Assembly: GCF_008728515.1 (NCBI RefSeq)
Contig: NC_044989.1
Location: 72,441,754 to 72,505,753, forward strand
Source: Papio anubis
Lineage: Eukaryota > Chordata > Mammalia > Primates > Cercopithecidae
Reading direction: 5' to 3'
Length of the DNA: 64,000 nt
The translations under genes were made by a program, and so were the position numbers. The notes under the pieces are model-generated. The model ran no database searches and had not been told where the DNA came from. It was given only the letters and a program-made list of their open reading frames with translations. Shown here in pieces: positions 54,690-64,000 of the stretch; position 1 is the first letter of the stretch, and each line of letters starts with the position of its first letter.

Positions 54690-55957
54690 GATTCTCAGCA
54701 TGGATGCCAAGACCATTCATTGGGAAAGAATAGTCTTTTCAACAAATGGTGCTTGGAAAATTCAATATTATTTGAGTTGTTCTTATACAAAAATCAGTTC
54801 AAAGTGGATCAAAGACCTAACTGTAAGTGCTAAAACCATAAAACTCTTAGAAGGAAATGAAGGTGTAAATCTTGACTTTGGATTAGGCAGTTGTTTCTTA
54901 GGTTCTTAGATATTATGCCAAAAGCACAAGCAACAATAAGAAAAAAATGGATAAATTTGGACCTCATCAAAATTTAAAACCTTTTGCATCAAGGATACTG
55001 TCAAAAAGTGAAAAGACCCATAGAATAGGTTAAAAAAATTTGCAAATCATATATCTGCTAAGGATCTAAAATCCAGACTATCTACAGAGCTCTTACAAGA
55101 CAACAATTAAAAAACAAATAGCCCCATTTTTATACAAATGGTCATGATGATATACAAATGGTCAATAACTACATGGAAAAATTCTCAACATCATTAGTCA
55201 TTAGGGAAATGCAAGTCAAAACTACAGTGAGGTGCCTCTTCACACCCACTAGAATGACTATTACTTAAAAACATAAACCAAAAAAATGGAAAATAGGAAG
55301 TGTTAGCAAGAATGTGGAGAAATTGGAACCCTCATATGTTGCTGATGGGAATAGAAAATGAAGCAACTGCTGTAGAAAACATTTCAGCAGTTTCTCAACA
55401 AGTTAACCATAGTTACCGTATGACACAGCAGTTTCACTACCAGGTATATACCCAAGAGAATTGAAAACACATGTTCAAACAAAAACTTGTATACTGATGT
55501 TCATAGTAGCATTATCAGTAATGGCCAAAAAGTGGAAACAACCCACAGGCTCGTCAATGGATGAATGGATAAATAAAATGTGGTACACAATGAAATATTA
55601 TTCAGCCATAACAGATATGAAGTACTGAGCATGCTACAATATGGATGAACCTTGAAAACATTATGCTAAGTGACAGAAGCCAGGCACAAAAGGTTGGATA
55701 TTATATGATTCCACTTATATGATATGTCCAGAATAGGCAAATTCAGAGAGAGAGAAAGTAGATTAGGGAGACAGGGGAAGAGGGGAATTGGAAGTGATTA
55801 CTACTAGGTATAAAATTTCCTTTTCGGATGATGGACATCTTCTGAAGTTAGACAACGTTGGTTGCACAACATTGTGAATATACTGTAAACCACTGAACTG
55901 TATGCTTTGAAATGGTGAATTTTATGTTGTGAGTTACGTCTCAATAAATACAAAAAG
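54690..55957 (+). mobile_element. L1M 3' part with intact 3' end
   Basis: A good match to the last part of L1 ORF2 and the 3' UTR. Phrases include 'ttcaacaaatggtgcttgga', 'caatggatgaatggataaat' and the 3' end 'gttacgtctcaataaat'. The frames contain stops. 5'-truncated. Confidence 0.8.
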
Positions 55958-55989
55958 GAAGCCTAAAATAAGTGCCAAAAATCCAGATA

Positions 55990-56763
55990 AGTTCATGCTA
56001 ATATAAATAAGTGACTTCAACTATTGGTCAAATAAATAAACGGTATTGAAGAGACAATTCTTTCTTCCAGAAGAATTCCAAATAATTTACTGAGAGAGTC
56101 TTTGTGAGAGGTAAACTTAACCCTCCTGCCTTTCCCTGCCCCTTCAGTATAGGCTGCAATTATACTTTGCTTCTAATAAATAGAATATGGAAAGGGAAAA
56201 GTAGTAATTTTATAGTGAAGAAACCTGGCAAACGCTGCCTTAACTAGTGATAAAGGTTAACATCACCAGTGATGTCATGTGAATATCATGTATAGACTGA
56301 TATATGATAAGGAAGTCACTTTGCCTTTGGTGTATTCTTTCAAAAAACCCATAAGCCCAATCTAATCAAGAGAAAAACTTCAGACCAACACAAAGTGAGG
56401 GACATTCTACAAAATACCTATCACTCCTAAAAACTGTTAAGGTCATGGGAAAGAAAGAAAGAGTGAGAAACTGTCACAGACCAGAAGACACTAAGGAGAT
56501 ATGACAGCTAAATGCAAGATAGTATCCTACACTGAATCCTGGAACAGAAAGAAAACATTACTGGAAAAACTGGTGAATTCTGAATGAAGTCCAAGTTTAG
56601 TTAATACTAAATGTGCCAATGTGGTATAAAAAATTTTCACAAGTGTACATTGTAATGTAAAACGATAACAATAGGGCTTACTGAGTGAGTAATATATGGG
56701 AACTCTCTACCACTTCACAACTTTTCTCTAAACCTAAAATTATTCCAAAATAAAAAGTTTATT
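55990..56763 (+). mobile_element. L1M 3' UTR fragment
   Basis: The end 'ctaaaattattccaaaataa' and the block 'atatgggaactctctaccac' match L1M 3' UTRs. The left boundary is uncertain. Confidence 0.6.
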
Positions 56764-57260
56764 TAAAAGGAAGTGGAAGATTAGGAGAAACTATTTGCTC
56801 ATATATACTGAACAAGTATGTAATTACCATCAAGAGGATCAGTGGGTCAAGGATCTTGTGACAGACCCCATCTCTTGACATCATTCATTTCCCCCTCATC
56901 TCCCTGCAGAAAGCACTCAGACTGGCTCAAGTAGTGGTGAAGATACCTTGATATCGTGCCCCTATTCTATCCATTTATCTTTCCATTCATGCATACAGTC
57001 AGTTCATTCAACAAAATTTCTTAAGCGTATTTTATGTGGCAGAAACTCTTCTAGATACCGAGGATAAAGCTGTGAATAAAGCATCCTGCTTACAGGTACA
57101 GGAACTTACAGGGTATGAACCATGATTGGTATGAACCAGACATGATGATCTTACTCCCTCTGGTCATGATTGGTTTGGGGGTGCCCACGTGACCCAGTTC
57201 TGGCCAAAAAGATGTAAGAGGAGGTAATATGAAGAGATAATTTTAAATAATAATTTACAT
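56764..57260. other. Gene-free sequence with an L2-like fragment
   Basis: 57001-57120 resembles an ancient L2-type repeat ('cattcaacaaaatttcttaa', 'gataaagctgtgaataaagc'). The sequence on both sides of the Alu at 57261 (57180-57540) looks like one old LTR or DNA element that I cannot name. Confidence 0.4.
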
Positions 57261-57378
57261 TCGGGAGGCTGAGGTGGTAGGATCACTTGAGCCCAGGAGT
57301 TTGAGGCTGCAGAGAGCTATGATTATGATACCACATTCCACCCTGGGAGACAGAGCAAGACTCCAGCTCTAAAAATAA
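57261..57378 (+). mobile_element. Alu right-monomer fragment
   Basis: 'tcgggaggctgaggtggtag' through 'gagacagagcaagactccag'. The left monomer is absent. Confidence 0.75.
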
Positions 57379-57799
57379 ATATAAACAAATAATTTTGAGA
57401 ATACTTACATAATTTTAGGGAAAAAAGTAAATCTGTAAGCCTAAGGAAAGATGGAAATTATAGGCTTTTAAGAAAGGGATTCAGCCTGCATGGCTCTTCA
57501 TCTCTTTGCTTTTCTTTCTTCTTCCTGCCTGGAAAGTGACTGTGATGTCTGGAGGTGAAGCAGCTCTTCTGTGTCTATTAAATGATAAACATACTAAGGA
57601 TGACAGAACAAAAAGACCGAGAGTGTCTAGGTCTCTGCTGCTCCAGTCCTGTATCATTTATGGTTAAACCTCCAGAATTCTTCATACTTCAAAAAACAAA
57701 AACAAAACAAAAAAAACTCAAAAAGCCCCCAAACCAGAAAAAACCCTACCCAATTATTTACTGCACTCATATGACATTTTGAATGAGTAGCTGAACATG
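57379..57799. other. Gene-free sequence
   Basis: No gene was recognised; possibly the continuation of an ancient repeat split by the Alu. Confidence 0.35.
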
Positions 57800-58260
57800 C
57801 TTCTAATTGATGAAGTTATCAACAGGCAATTTATTGATAATAACTAAAAATGGCTGAGATGTAGAAAGATGATTCAGCCCAACAGAAACTGGCAATTGAA
57901 AATTAATATGCCATTTCTCCTCACTCCAGTTTGACAGTCTTACTGAGGGTATGCGGAAATGGACCCTCTCCCATGTTGTTGGTAAGAGTATAAACTGGTA
58001 CAGCCTCTCTTTCATTAAAAAAAAGACAATTAACTTTACTGATCTACAGAATGTTTGTATATATGCAAAAAGATATCAAAGATGTTTGCTTCAGTAGTTC
58101 TTGTAATGATTAGCAAGTAAAAGCAAGTTAAATAATAAGGAAATGGCTAAAAAAATTAAGGTATGGTCACACTGAGGAATACTATGTAGCCACTAAAAAG
58201 ACTGAGAACATTATGTGGAATACAAATCTATTTGTGAAAACATTTCAACATTTTGCTATA
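57800..58260 (+). mobile_element. Very old L1 fragment
   Basis: Blocks such as 'tgttggtaagagtataaact' and 'gaatactatgtagccactaa' resemble the ORF2 end of an old L1. Confidence 0.5.
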
Positions 58261-58379
58261 TTCACTTAATTTTTAAAAAAGAAATTAGACTTTATAAAGT
58301 TAAAAAGCCTACTTTGTACCCCCATGTCCCTCATTTTTTTCTCCCTCTGCAGAGATAACTACTATACCAAATTTGGTGT

Positions 58380-59140
58380 TTATCATCCTCATGCACATTT
58401 TTAAAGTTTGAATTATATTGTATTGTTATCTATAATTCAACTTTAAAAAAAATTCAATAACTCTAAAAAATATTTATTCATGTTGACCCATGTAAGTATA
58501 GTTCACTTTAACTGCTGTATAGTATTCTATTAGATTAATATATCACAATTTATCTATTTTCCCACTAATGAACATTTAGGTTATTTCTAATTATTCATCG
58601 TTACAAACAGTGCTGTAATAAACATTCTTATACATGTCTCCTTGTGCACATGTGGATAGATTTCTCTAGGGTATGCACATGTTTAATTCTACTAGATACA
58701 AGTCCACAATATGTTGTTCAAAACCCTTGGGGCCAGATATGTTTCAGGATAAGATTTATTGAATTTCAGAAAGGCAATACGGCATATGTGCCATATATAA
58801 CACCTTCAGTAGGGTTTAGGAAATAGACATAATCAAATATATTGCTTTTTCTATGTTGAAAAGTATAAATATCCACATTAAGTGGGATAAATACAGATGA
58901 TATATAACTTCTCATCAGGTCAGATTTTGCACCAAATCAGTAAAGAAAGAATGAGCTTTTTCAGTTTCTGAATTGCCAGTAAGGGATTTGGATCGGTACC
59001 ACCAAGCTTCTCTGTGAAGTAGGTATATTCATTTATCTTCCCACCTTTATGAGATCCCGTTCCTACATATCCTCATCAATAATTGGTAATACCAGACTTT
59101 AAGATTTTTGCCAATCTGATAGATGAGTACATATTACTTT
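58380..59140 (-). mobile_element. Old L1 fragment, antisense, split by an unidentified insert
   Basis: 58480-58720 and about 58985-59140 read as antisense L1M ('actgctgtatagtattctat', 'cttatacatgtctccttgtg', 'cctcatcaataattggtaat'). The 58725-58985 part is foreign to L1 and may be an old DNA transposon. Confidence 0.6.
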
Positions 59141-59359
59141 TGTAATTAAAACAAAAAGAACACATAGAACACGAATGAGGAGATCTCATTTTTAACAGTA
59201 ATGAAAACATAAAACATTTATGATTGTACTAAGTAAGAAATGTGAAGAATCCAAATGCAGAAAATGTTAAACTGTTTGAGGAATGTGAATGTGATGAATA
59301 AATGCACAGGGCCTTGCATAGGCAGGCTTTGTGTTACAAATATGTCCTTAACCTGTAAA

Positions 59360-59907
59360 TTATTTTATAAATTCAATGCAACTCCAATCAAAGCAAAATA
59401 GAACACTGGAAATGAAAAAAATTATAAAATTAACCTGGAAGAATAAATATCTGGGAACATTCTGAAAGAGGAAAGTATGGTGTATTTCCTCTAATAGGAA
59501 TGGGCTACTAGATATTAAAACAGATTATGAAGATATGGTAATTAAAACAATTTGGTAATGGCTCAGAAACAGAATGATTATGAGACCATAAAGAAAATCC
59601 AGAAATAGATCAAAGATAAATATGAATTGAATATATGATAAAGATGACATTTTAAAATTAATCAATGATGTTACAGACAACTAGTTAGCCATTTGGAAAA
59701 AAGAAAAGGCTGGATCCCTAACCATGCTCCTCACATCAAAGGAAATTTCAAATTGATAAATGATTAATATATTAAAAATGAAGTATCAGAAGAAAACACG
59801 GGCCAATATTTCTATGATTTTGAAGTGGGGAAATCTAAGTATAACATGAAATCTAAACATCATAAAGGAAAAGCCTTGTAATTTGACATTTCAAGAATGA
59901 AAAACCA
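59360..59907 (+). mobile_element. Old L1 ORF2 fragment
   Basis: 'attcaatgcaactccaatca' and 'gatatggtaattaaaacaat' are recognisable L1 ORF2 text with many changes. It is interrupted by the Alu that follows. Confidence 0.6.
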
Positions 59908-60220
59908 GCCAGGTGTTATGGGTCATGCTTGTAATCCCCAGCACATTGGGAGGCTGAGGTGGGAGGATCACTTGAGTCTAGGAGTTTGAGACCAGCCTGG
60001 GCAACAAAGTGAGACCCCTATCTCTACAAAAAAAAAAAAAAAAAAAAAAAAATTAGGTGGGCATGGTGGTACATGCCTGTAGCATCAGCTACTCTGGAGG
60101 CTGAGGTGGGAGGATTTGCTTGAGCCAGGGAAGTCAAGGCTGCAGTAAGCCTTGATCATGCCATCACACTCCAGTCTGGGTGACAGAGTGAGACCTTGTC
60201 TCAAAAAAGAAAAAAAAAAA
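59908..60220 (+). mobile_element. Alu, old (AluJ-like), plus orientation
   Basis: Both monomers are present, with a long A run in the linker (60030-60052) and an A-rich tail. Confidence 0.88.
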
Positions 60221-60830
60221 TAATAAGAGAAAACAAAAACATTCTATACAGCAAAAAACACCATATAGTGAATATTGAGGCTGTCTTCTCCACATTCTTT
60301 CCACTGTCTTCCCCATTGTGTGGATGCTACGCAGTTTGTTTGGGGGTAGGGTATCCATACCTCCTTACTCTAAATTCCAAGGGTGAGAGTTGATTGTTTT
60401 AACTTATCAAGGTAATCTTGTTGCCCTTGCCACAGTGATTGGTTCAAGTAACCCTGATAAAAGCAGTAAATTCATGACATGCTCCTGATAAAAAAGAATG
60501 ACATATAATCCAATTTAGGACTCTCAATATTGGAGGTTTATTGGATTAAAAAATTCCTTGCTCTTCTAAGAGAGCCACTGGAAGTTTCTGTACAACGTAG
60601 TGTGGGGATGTGAAATGTAGAAAAATGACAGCCAATTAGGCACCATGAGGGAAGTGAGATTTAGGATGGTCTTCTTACCATAAAAGGCAGAGTAGAAGGG
60701 AGGAAAGGAAACAGCCTTCACATCTTTTTAAGTCATTGAATCATACTAACCCTGAGTCACCTTTGGATTTTCGGTCAGTAAATATTTTCTGAATTGGGTT
60801 TTTTGTTACCTGCAAAATAAAGGGTTCTAA
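60221..60830. other. Gene-free sequence
   Basis: Nothing recognised with confidence. Confidence 0.4.
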
Positions 60831-61245
60831 CTAATATGAACCAATGAACAAACTCAAAAGACAAACTGGGAAAATATTCGCAATGCAAATGACAAATAGC
60901 TAAAATCCCTAAAACAAAGAACTACAAATCAATATGAAAAGAAAATAACCTAATTTTTTAAAAGGCAGACTATCTCAATAGTTCATACAAGAGGAAATAC
61001 AAATAACCAACAAACAATATCAATAGATACTTAAGTTCACTATAAATTAAAGAAAAGTAAATAAGAACAAAGGAAAACGATTTTTCACTTGAAAGGCTGA
61101 CAAAAATGGAAAAAAACATTAATATTACTTAGGACTGAGAATTCATAGGGAGACAGATTCTCTCATAACCTATTGGAGAAAGTGTAAATTGGTGATTTTC
61201 AAAAGAGTAATTATATACTTTCTATTAACATTTAAATACTCATAG
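60831..61245 (+). mobile_element. Old L1 fragment, continues after nested Alus
   Basis: 'aactgggaaaatattcgcaa' and later L1-like text. The probable continuation is at 61906-62230 ('ccaattccactcctgaaatt', 'ggtacattcatgcaatggaa'). Confidence 0.55.
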
Positions 61246-61905
61246 GTTTTTTGTTTTTTGTTTGTTTGTTTGTTTTGTTTTGTTTTTTGAGACAGTCTCA
61301 CTCTGTCACATAGCCTGGAGTGCAGTGGCCAGATCTCAGCTCACTGCAACCTCCACCTGCCAGGTTCAAGTGATTCTCCTGCCTCAGCCTCCAGAGTAGC
61401 TGGGATTACATGTGCCCACCATCATGCCAGGCTAATTTTTGTATTTTTTTTTTTTTTTTTTTTTTGAGACGGAGTCTTGCTCAGTAGCCCGGGCTGGAGT
61501 GCAGTGGCCGGATCTCAGCTCACTGCAAGCTCCGCCTCCCGGGTTTACGCCATTCTCCTGCCTCAGCCTCCCAAGTAGCTGGGACTACAGGCGCCCGCCA
61601 CCTCGCCCGGCTAGTTTTTTTTTTGTATTTTTAGTAGAGACAGGGTTTCACGGTGTTAGCCAGGATGGTCTCCATCTCCTGACCTCGTGATCCGCCCGTC
61701 TCGGCCTCCCAAAGTGCTGGGATTACAGGCTTGAGCCACCGCGCCCGGCCTTAATTTTTGTATTTTTAATAGAGACGGGGGTTTCACCATGTTGGCCAGG
61801 CTGGTCTTGAACTCCTGACTTCAGGTGATCCACCTGCCTTGGCTTCCCAAAGCACTGGAATTCCCAAAGTGCTGGGATTACAGGTGTGAGCCACTGCACT
61901 TGGCC
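61246..61905 (-). mobile_element. Alu, antisense, interrupted by a younger Alu
   Basis: The outer Alu occupies 61246-61448 and 61768-61905. A short internal duplication of a 'ttcccaaag(t/c)' block lies at 61845-61880. It is split at its central region by the element at 61449-61750. Confidence 0.88.
61449..61750 (-). mobile_element. AluY of the cercopithecoid AluYRa type, nested, with perfect 16-bp target-site duplication
   Basis: A nearly consensus-like young Alu. On the plus strand it carries the marker variants 'agtagcccgggctgg', 'ggccggatctcagc', 'gggtttacgcc', 'ccacctcgcccggctag' and 'acaggcttgagcc'. I associate this combination with Old World monkey AluYRa elements and not with human AluY. 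The 16-bp duplication TAATTTTTGTATTTTT is present at 61433-61448 and 61752-61767. Confidence 0.88.
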
Positions 61906-62230
61906 AATATTCATCGCTTTTAACCAACCAATTCCACTCCTGAAATTGTATGCTATGGAAATACCTAAGCAAGTAGGCAAAGATGTATACAAATATCTCA
62001 CAGTATTGTTTGTAAGAGTGGAATACTGGAAGCATTCTCGATATTCATTAATTCAGAACCGGTTAAATAAACTCATGGTACATTCATGCAATGGAAGAAC
62101 TTTATGGGCTTTGTAAAGAATGAAGAAATTCTGTATGTTGCCAATGAAATGTATTTCAGATAAATTAAGTAAAAAGTAAAACTGTAATAAATACACTATG
62201 ATGATAATTCTGTGACAGTATATACAGATT
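61906..62230 (+). mobile_element. Old L1 fragment, continuation
   Basis: Resumes the L1 text broken off at about 61245. Degenerate, no open frame. Confidence 0.5.
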
Positions 62231-64000
62231 AAAATAATTGGACAGAATATCATCATACTATTAACAGTGATCAGATGTGGGAAATGGGATTAGGATTCAG
62301 TGGAGAAAGCTCTAATTCTGTGTGATACCCACATACTCATACACAATACTCATGTACATACACATTGATCACTACCACCAGGACCACATCCTGCCCATCA
62401 GGAATTACACTGCCACTTTGGTTTCTCACCTGACTCTTAACCTATTTTCAACCTGTTCCCTACTCTGTGGCATGACAAGGATAGGGTGGTACATGTTTGT
62501 TGAAAAATTTAAAACCACAATAAAACAGACTAAAAGTTGGCTTGCTTTTTTTATTATCTACTCTATGTTGGCAATTCTAAACAATGCCAATAGTAAAATA
62601 GTCCTCCCAGCAAGGGTACTGCTCTCCCAGCCCCCACGTTTGCACATGACTGCCCCTCTGAAAATCTCATTCATTTGACCATGAGTGCCCATGTGCCATT
62701 TGCTGGACTAGGTGCTGCCCATCTTTGCCTCCCTGTCTCCAGTGTCCAGACCACCAATGAATTCCTACTTTGCTTCTGAGAGTGTTACATGAAAATGCCT
62801 TCCCTAAAATCTTGGGAAAAAGCTGAATGGCTGCTTAAAACTGGCTATCTGAAAAGCCTTTGGCTGGTGCAGTCATAGGCCCCTTACAAGTACCCACGGA
62901 AGTGGTGCTTCCCCAGCAGGCTTGTCTGGAAAAGGGGATCACTGGAGAGGGCAGGGCCTTACTCCATCAGCTTTAAGAACAAGCACCCCATGGAATAAAA
63001 AGAAAGCCATCTACCCAGCATAACCTGAGCCTTGTAACAGAGAGGGGAGTGTGTGGGGAGAACAAGAGGCAGATCCAATTAATTACCCTTAGAAGCAAAG
63101 GTAAAAGTTGAAGATTACGAGACCCATTTACAGGAGGAAATAGACCCATCATTGAGCCTAGAGAATGGGAGGATTGTTTAGGGCCAGAAAAGCGTCTCAA
63201 TGTTCAGATTCCATTCCTTTTCTGGAGCTTTGGAGAGAGGAAGGTCACAGCTTGGGCTTGGAAGTTACACTTAGCAGTGGGTTCAGACTGGTAGGAGGAG
63301 GGCTGTTGTCTTGGGTCCGATTCTGGGCCCCCAGGCGGCCCCCACCCTGAGGGGATAGAAGCTTCTATCTTCTCTAGGGGCTGGCCAAGGAGGGGGTGCC
63401 CCCTGCGAGAGACCCATCCATTACCATCACAACAGCTGATGTCACAGACCCCACAAAGCAGCTGGGGCCCCAAATGCAGGGTAACCCTAACCCCACCAGC
63501 GATTGAAACAGATAGAGGGGTAGCTCTGCCACACAATGCCTGGCCCTCACTCCTCTCCTCCTCCCCCTTGCACTTCCTCAAGAGCTTTTGTCTTCTGGTC
63601 CCTAGGGCCTGTAGCCTCTCTCATTCCCGGCAAACTCCGTCCATTAAATTCAAAATGAGGCCTCTGGGGAAAGGGTTTGGCACTTTCTTTCCCTGCCTCC
63701 TCTTATCTCCCACCAGCTATTCCCCATCCGCATCTGTCTGGCAGGCAGATAAGAAGCCCAGCTGTGAGAAAAGGGGCAAGGTGGTGACTGCTTCACATCC
63801 TTCCCTGGGCTGTTTTGATTTGCTTTGTTTTTCTGCCTCAGAGCACCCCACAGGGTTACTGGTCTCTCTCTGGACAAGGCCTTGGGCCGGAAGTCATAAG
63901 AGTCCGTACTGAGGCTGTGGGAAATGTTCTGGGGTGAGTCAGGTTGTTTGACTGTGATAGCCCAAGTCTCTGTACTGAACTCTGTCATCTCCCCAACCAG
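62231..64000. other. Gene-free sequence to the right edge
   Basis: No exon, RNA gene or clear repeat was recognised. Short-range motifs include CTTATCT (63702-63708), AGATAAG (63747-63753) and TGAGTCA near 63935. From human synteny the 3' end of EXOC6B should follow just outside the window. Confidence 0.4.

Noticed and set aside
62231..64000. 3' end of EXOC6B
   Set aside because: Expected near here from human synteny, but no matching exon, UTR or polyadenylation pattern could be recognised, and the expected position is slightly outside the window.

Overview
This window is mammalian nuclear DNA from a primate, most likely an Old World monkey. It is densely seeded with Alu, L1, MIR, MaLR-LTR and DNA-transposon fragments. 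It has CpG islands and spliced coding sequence. The Alu at 61449-61750 carries a set of base changes that I associate with the cercopithecoid AluYRa group. The encoded protein differs from remembered human CYP26B1 at only a handful of residues.

The only protein-coding gene I can support is CYP26B1, on the minus strand. It encodes the retinoic-acid-degrading cytochrome P450. All six coding exons are present and intact: 37359-37156, 33722-33498, 24998-24723, 24496-24341, 22872-22588 and 22193-21801. They join in frame to 512 codons, and every intron is phase 0. A 3' UTR of about 3 kb runs to a polyadenylation signal at 18804-18799. A TATA box at 37639-37633 and an initiator-like motif near 37602 mark the probable start of transcription, inside a CpG island of about 2 kb. 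Intron 2 (8.5 kb) is by far the largest.

Layout: 1-16085 is gene-free DNA with old repeats, including an L1 mosaic at 11244-15768 and a clean piggyBac-type MER85 insertion at 10359-10497. 16086-18784 is unique downstream flank. 18785-37602 is the CYP26B1 transcription unit. 37603-38850 is the promoter CpG island and upstream flank, with a DR5-like retinoic-acid-response-element candidate at 38666-38682. 38850-46940 is mostly unique upstream flank with five CA/TG microsatellites and a degenerate minisatellite. 46941-62320 is Alu- and L1-rich. 62321-64000 is unique sequence with no gene seen. From human 2p13 synteny the 3' end of EXOC6B should lie just beyond the right edge; I see no exon of it here.

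I did not find a previously undescribed biological system. The best leads are regulatory and evolutionary: the DR5-like site, a (CAAA)n tract between TATA box and initiator, a weak acceptor on the symmetric exon 2, Ser at codon 264 (the site of a known human polymorphism), and a stretch of about 30 kb around the gene with no recognisable Alu, L1 or LTR insertion. Human comparisons are from memory, not from an alignment.
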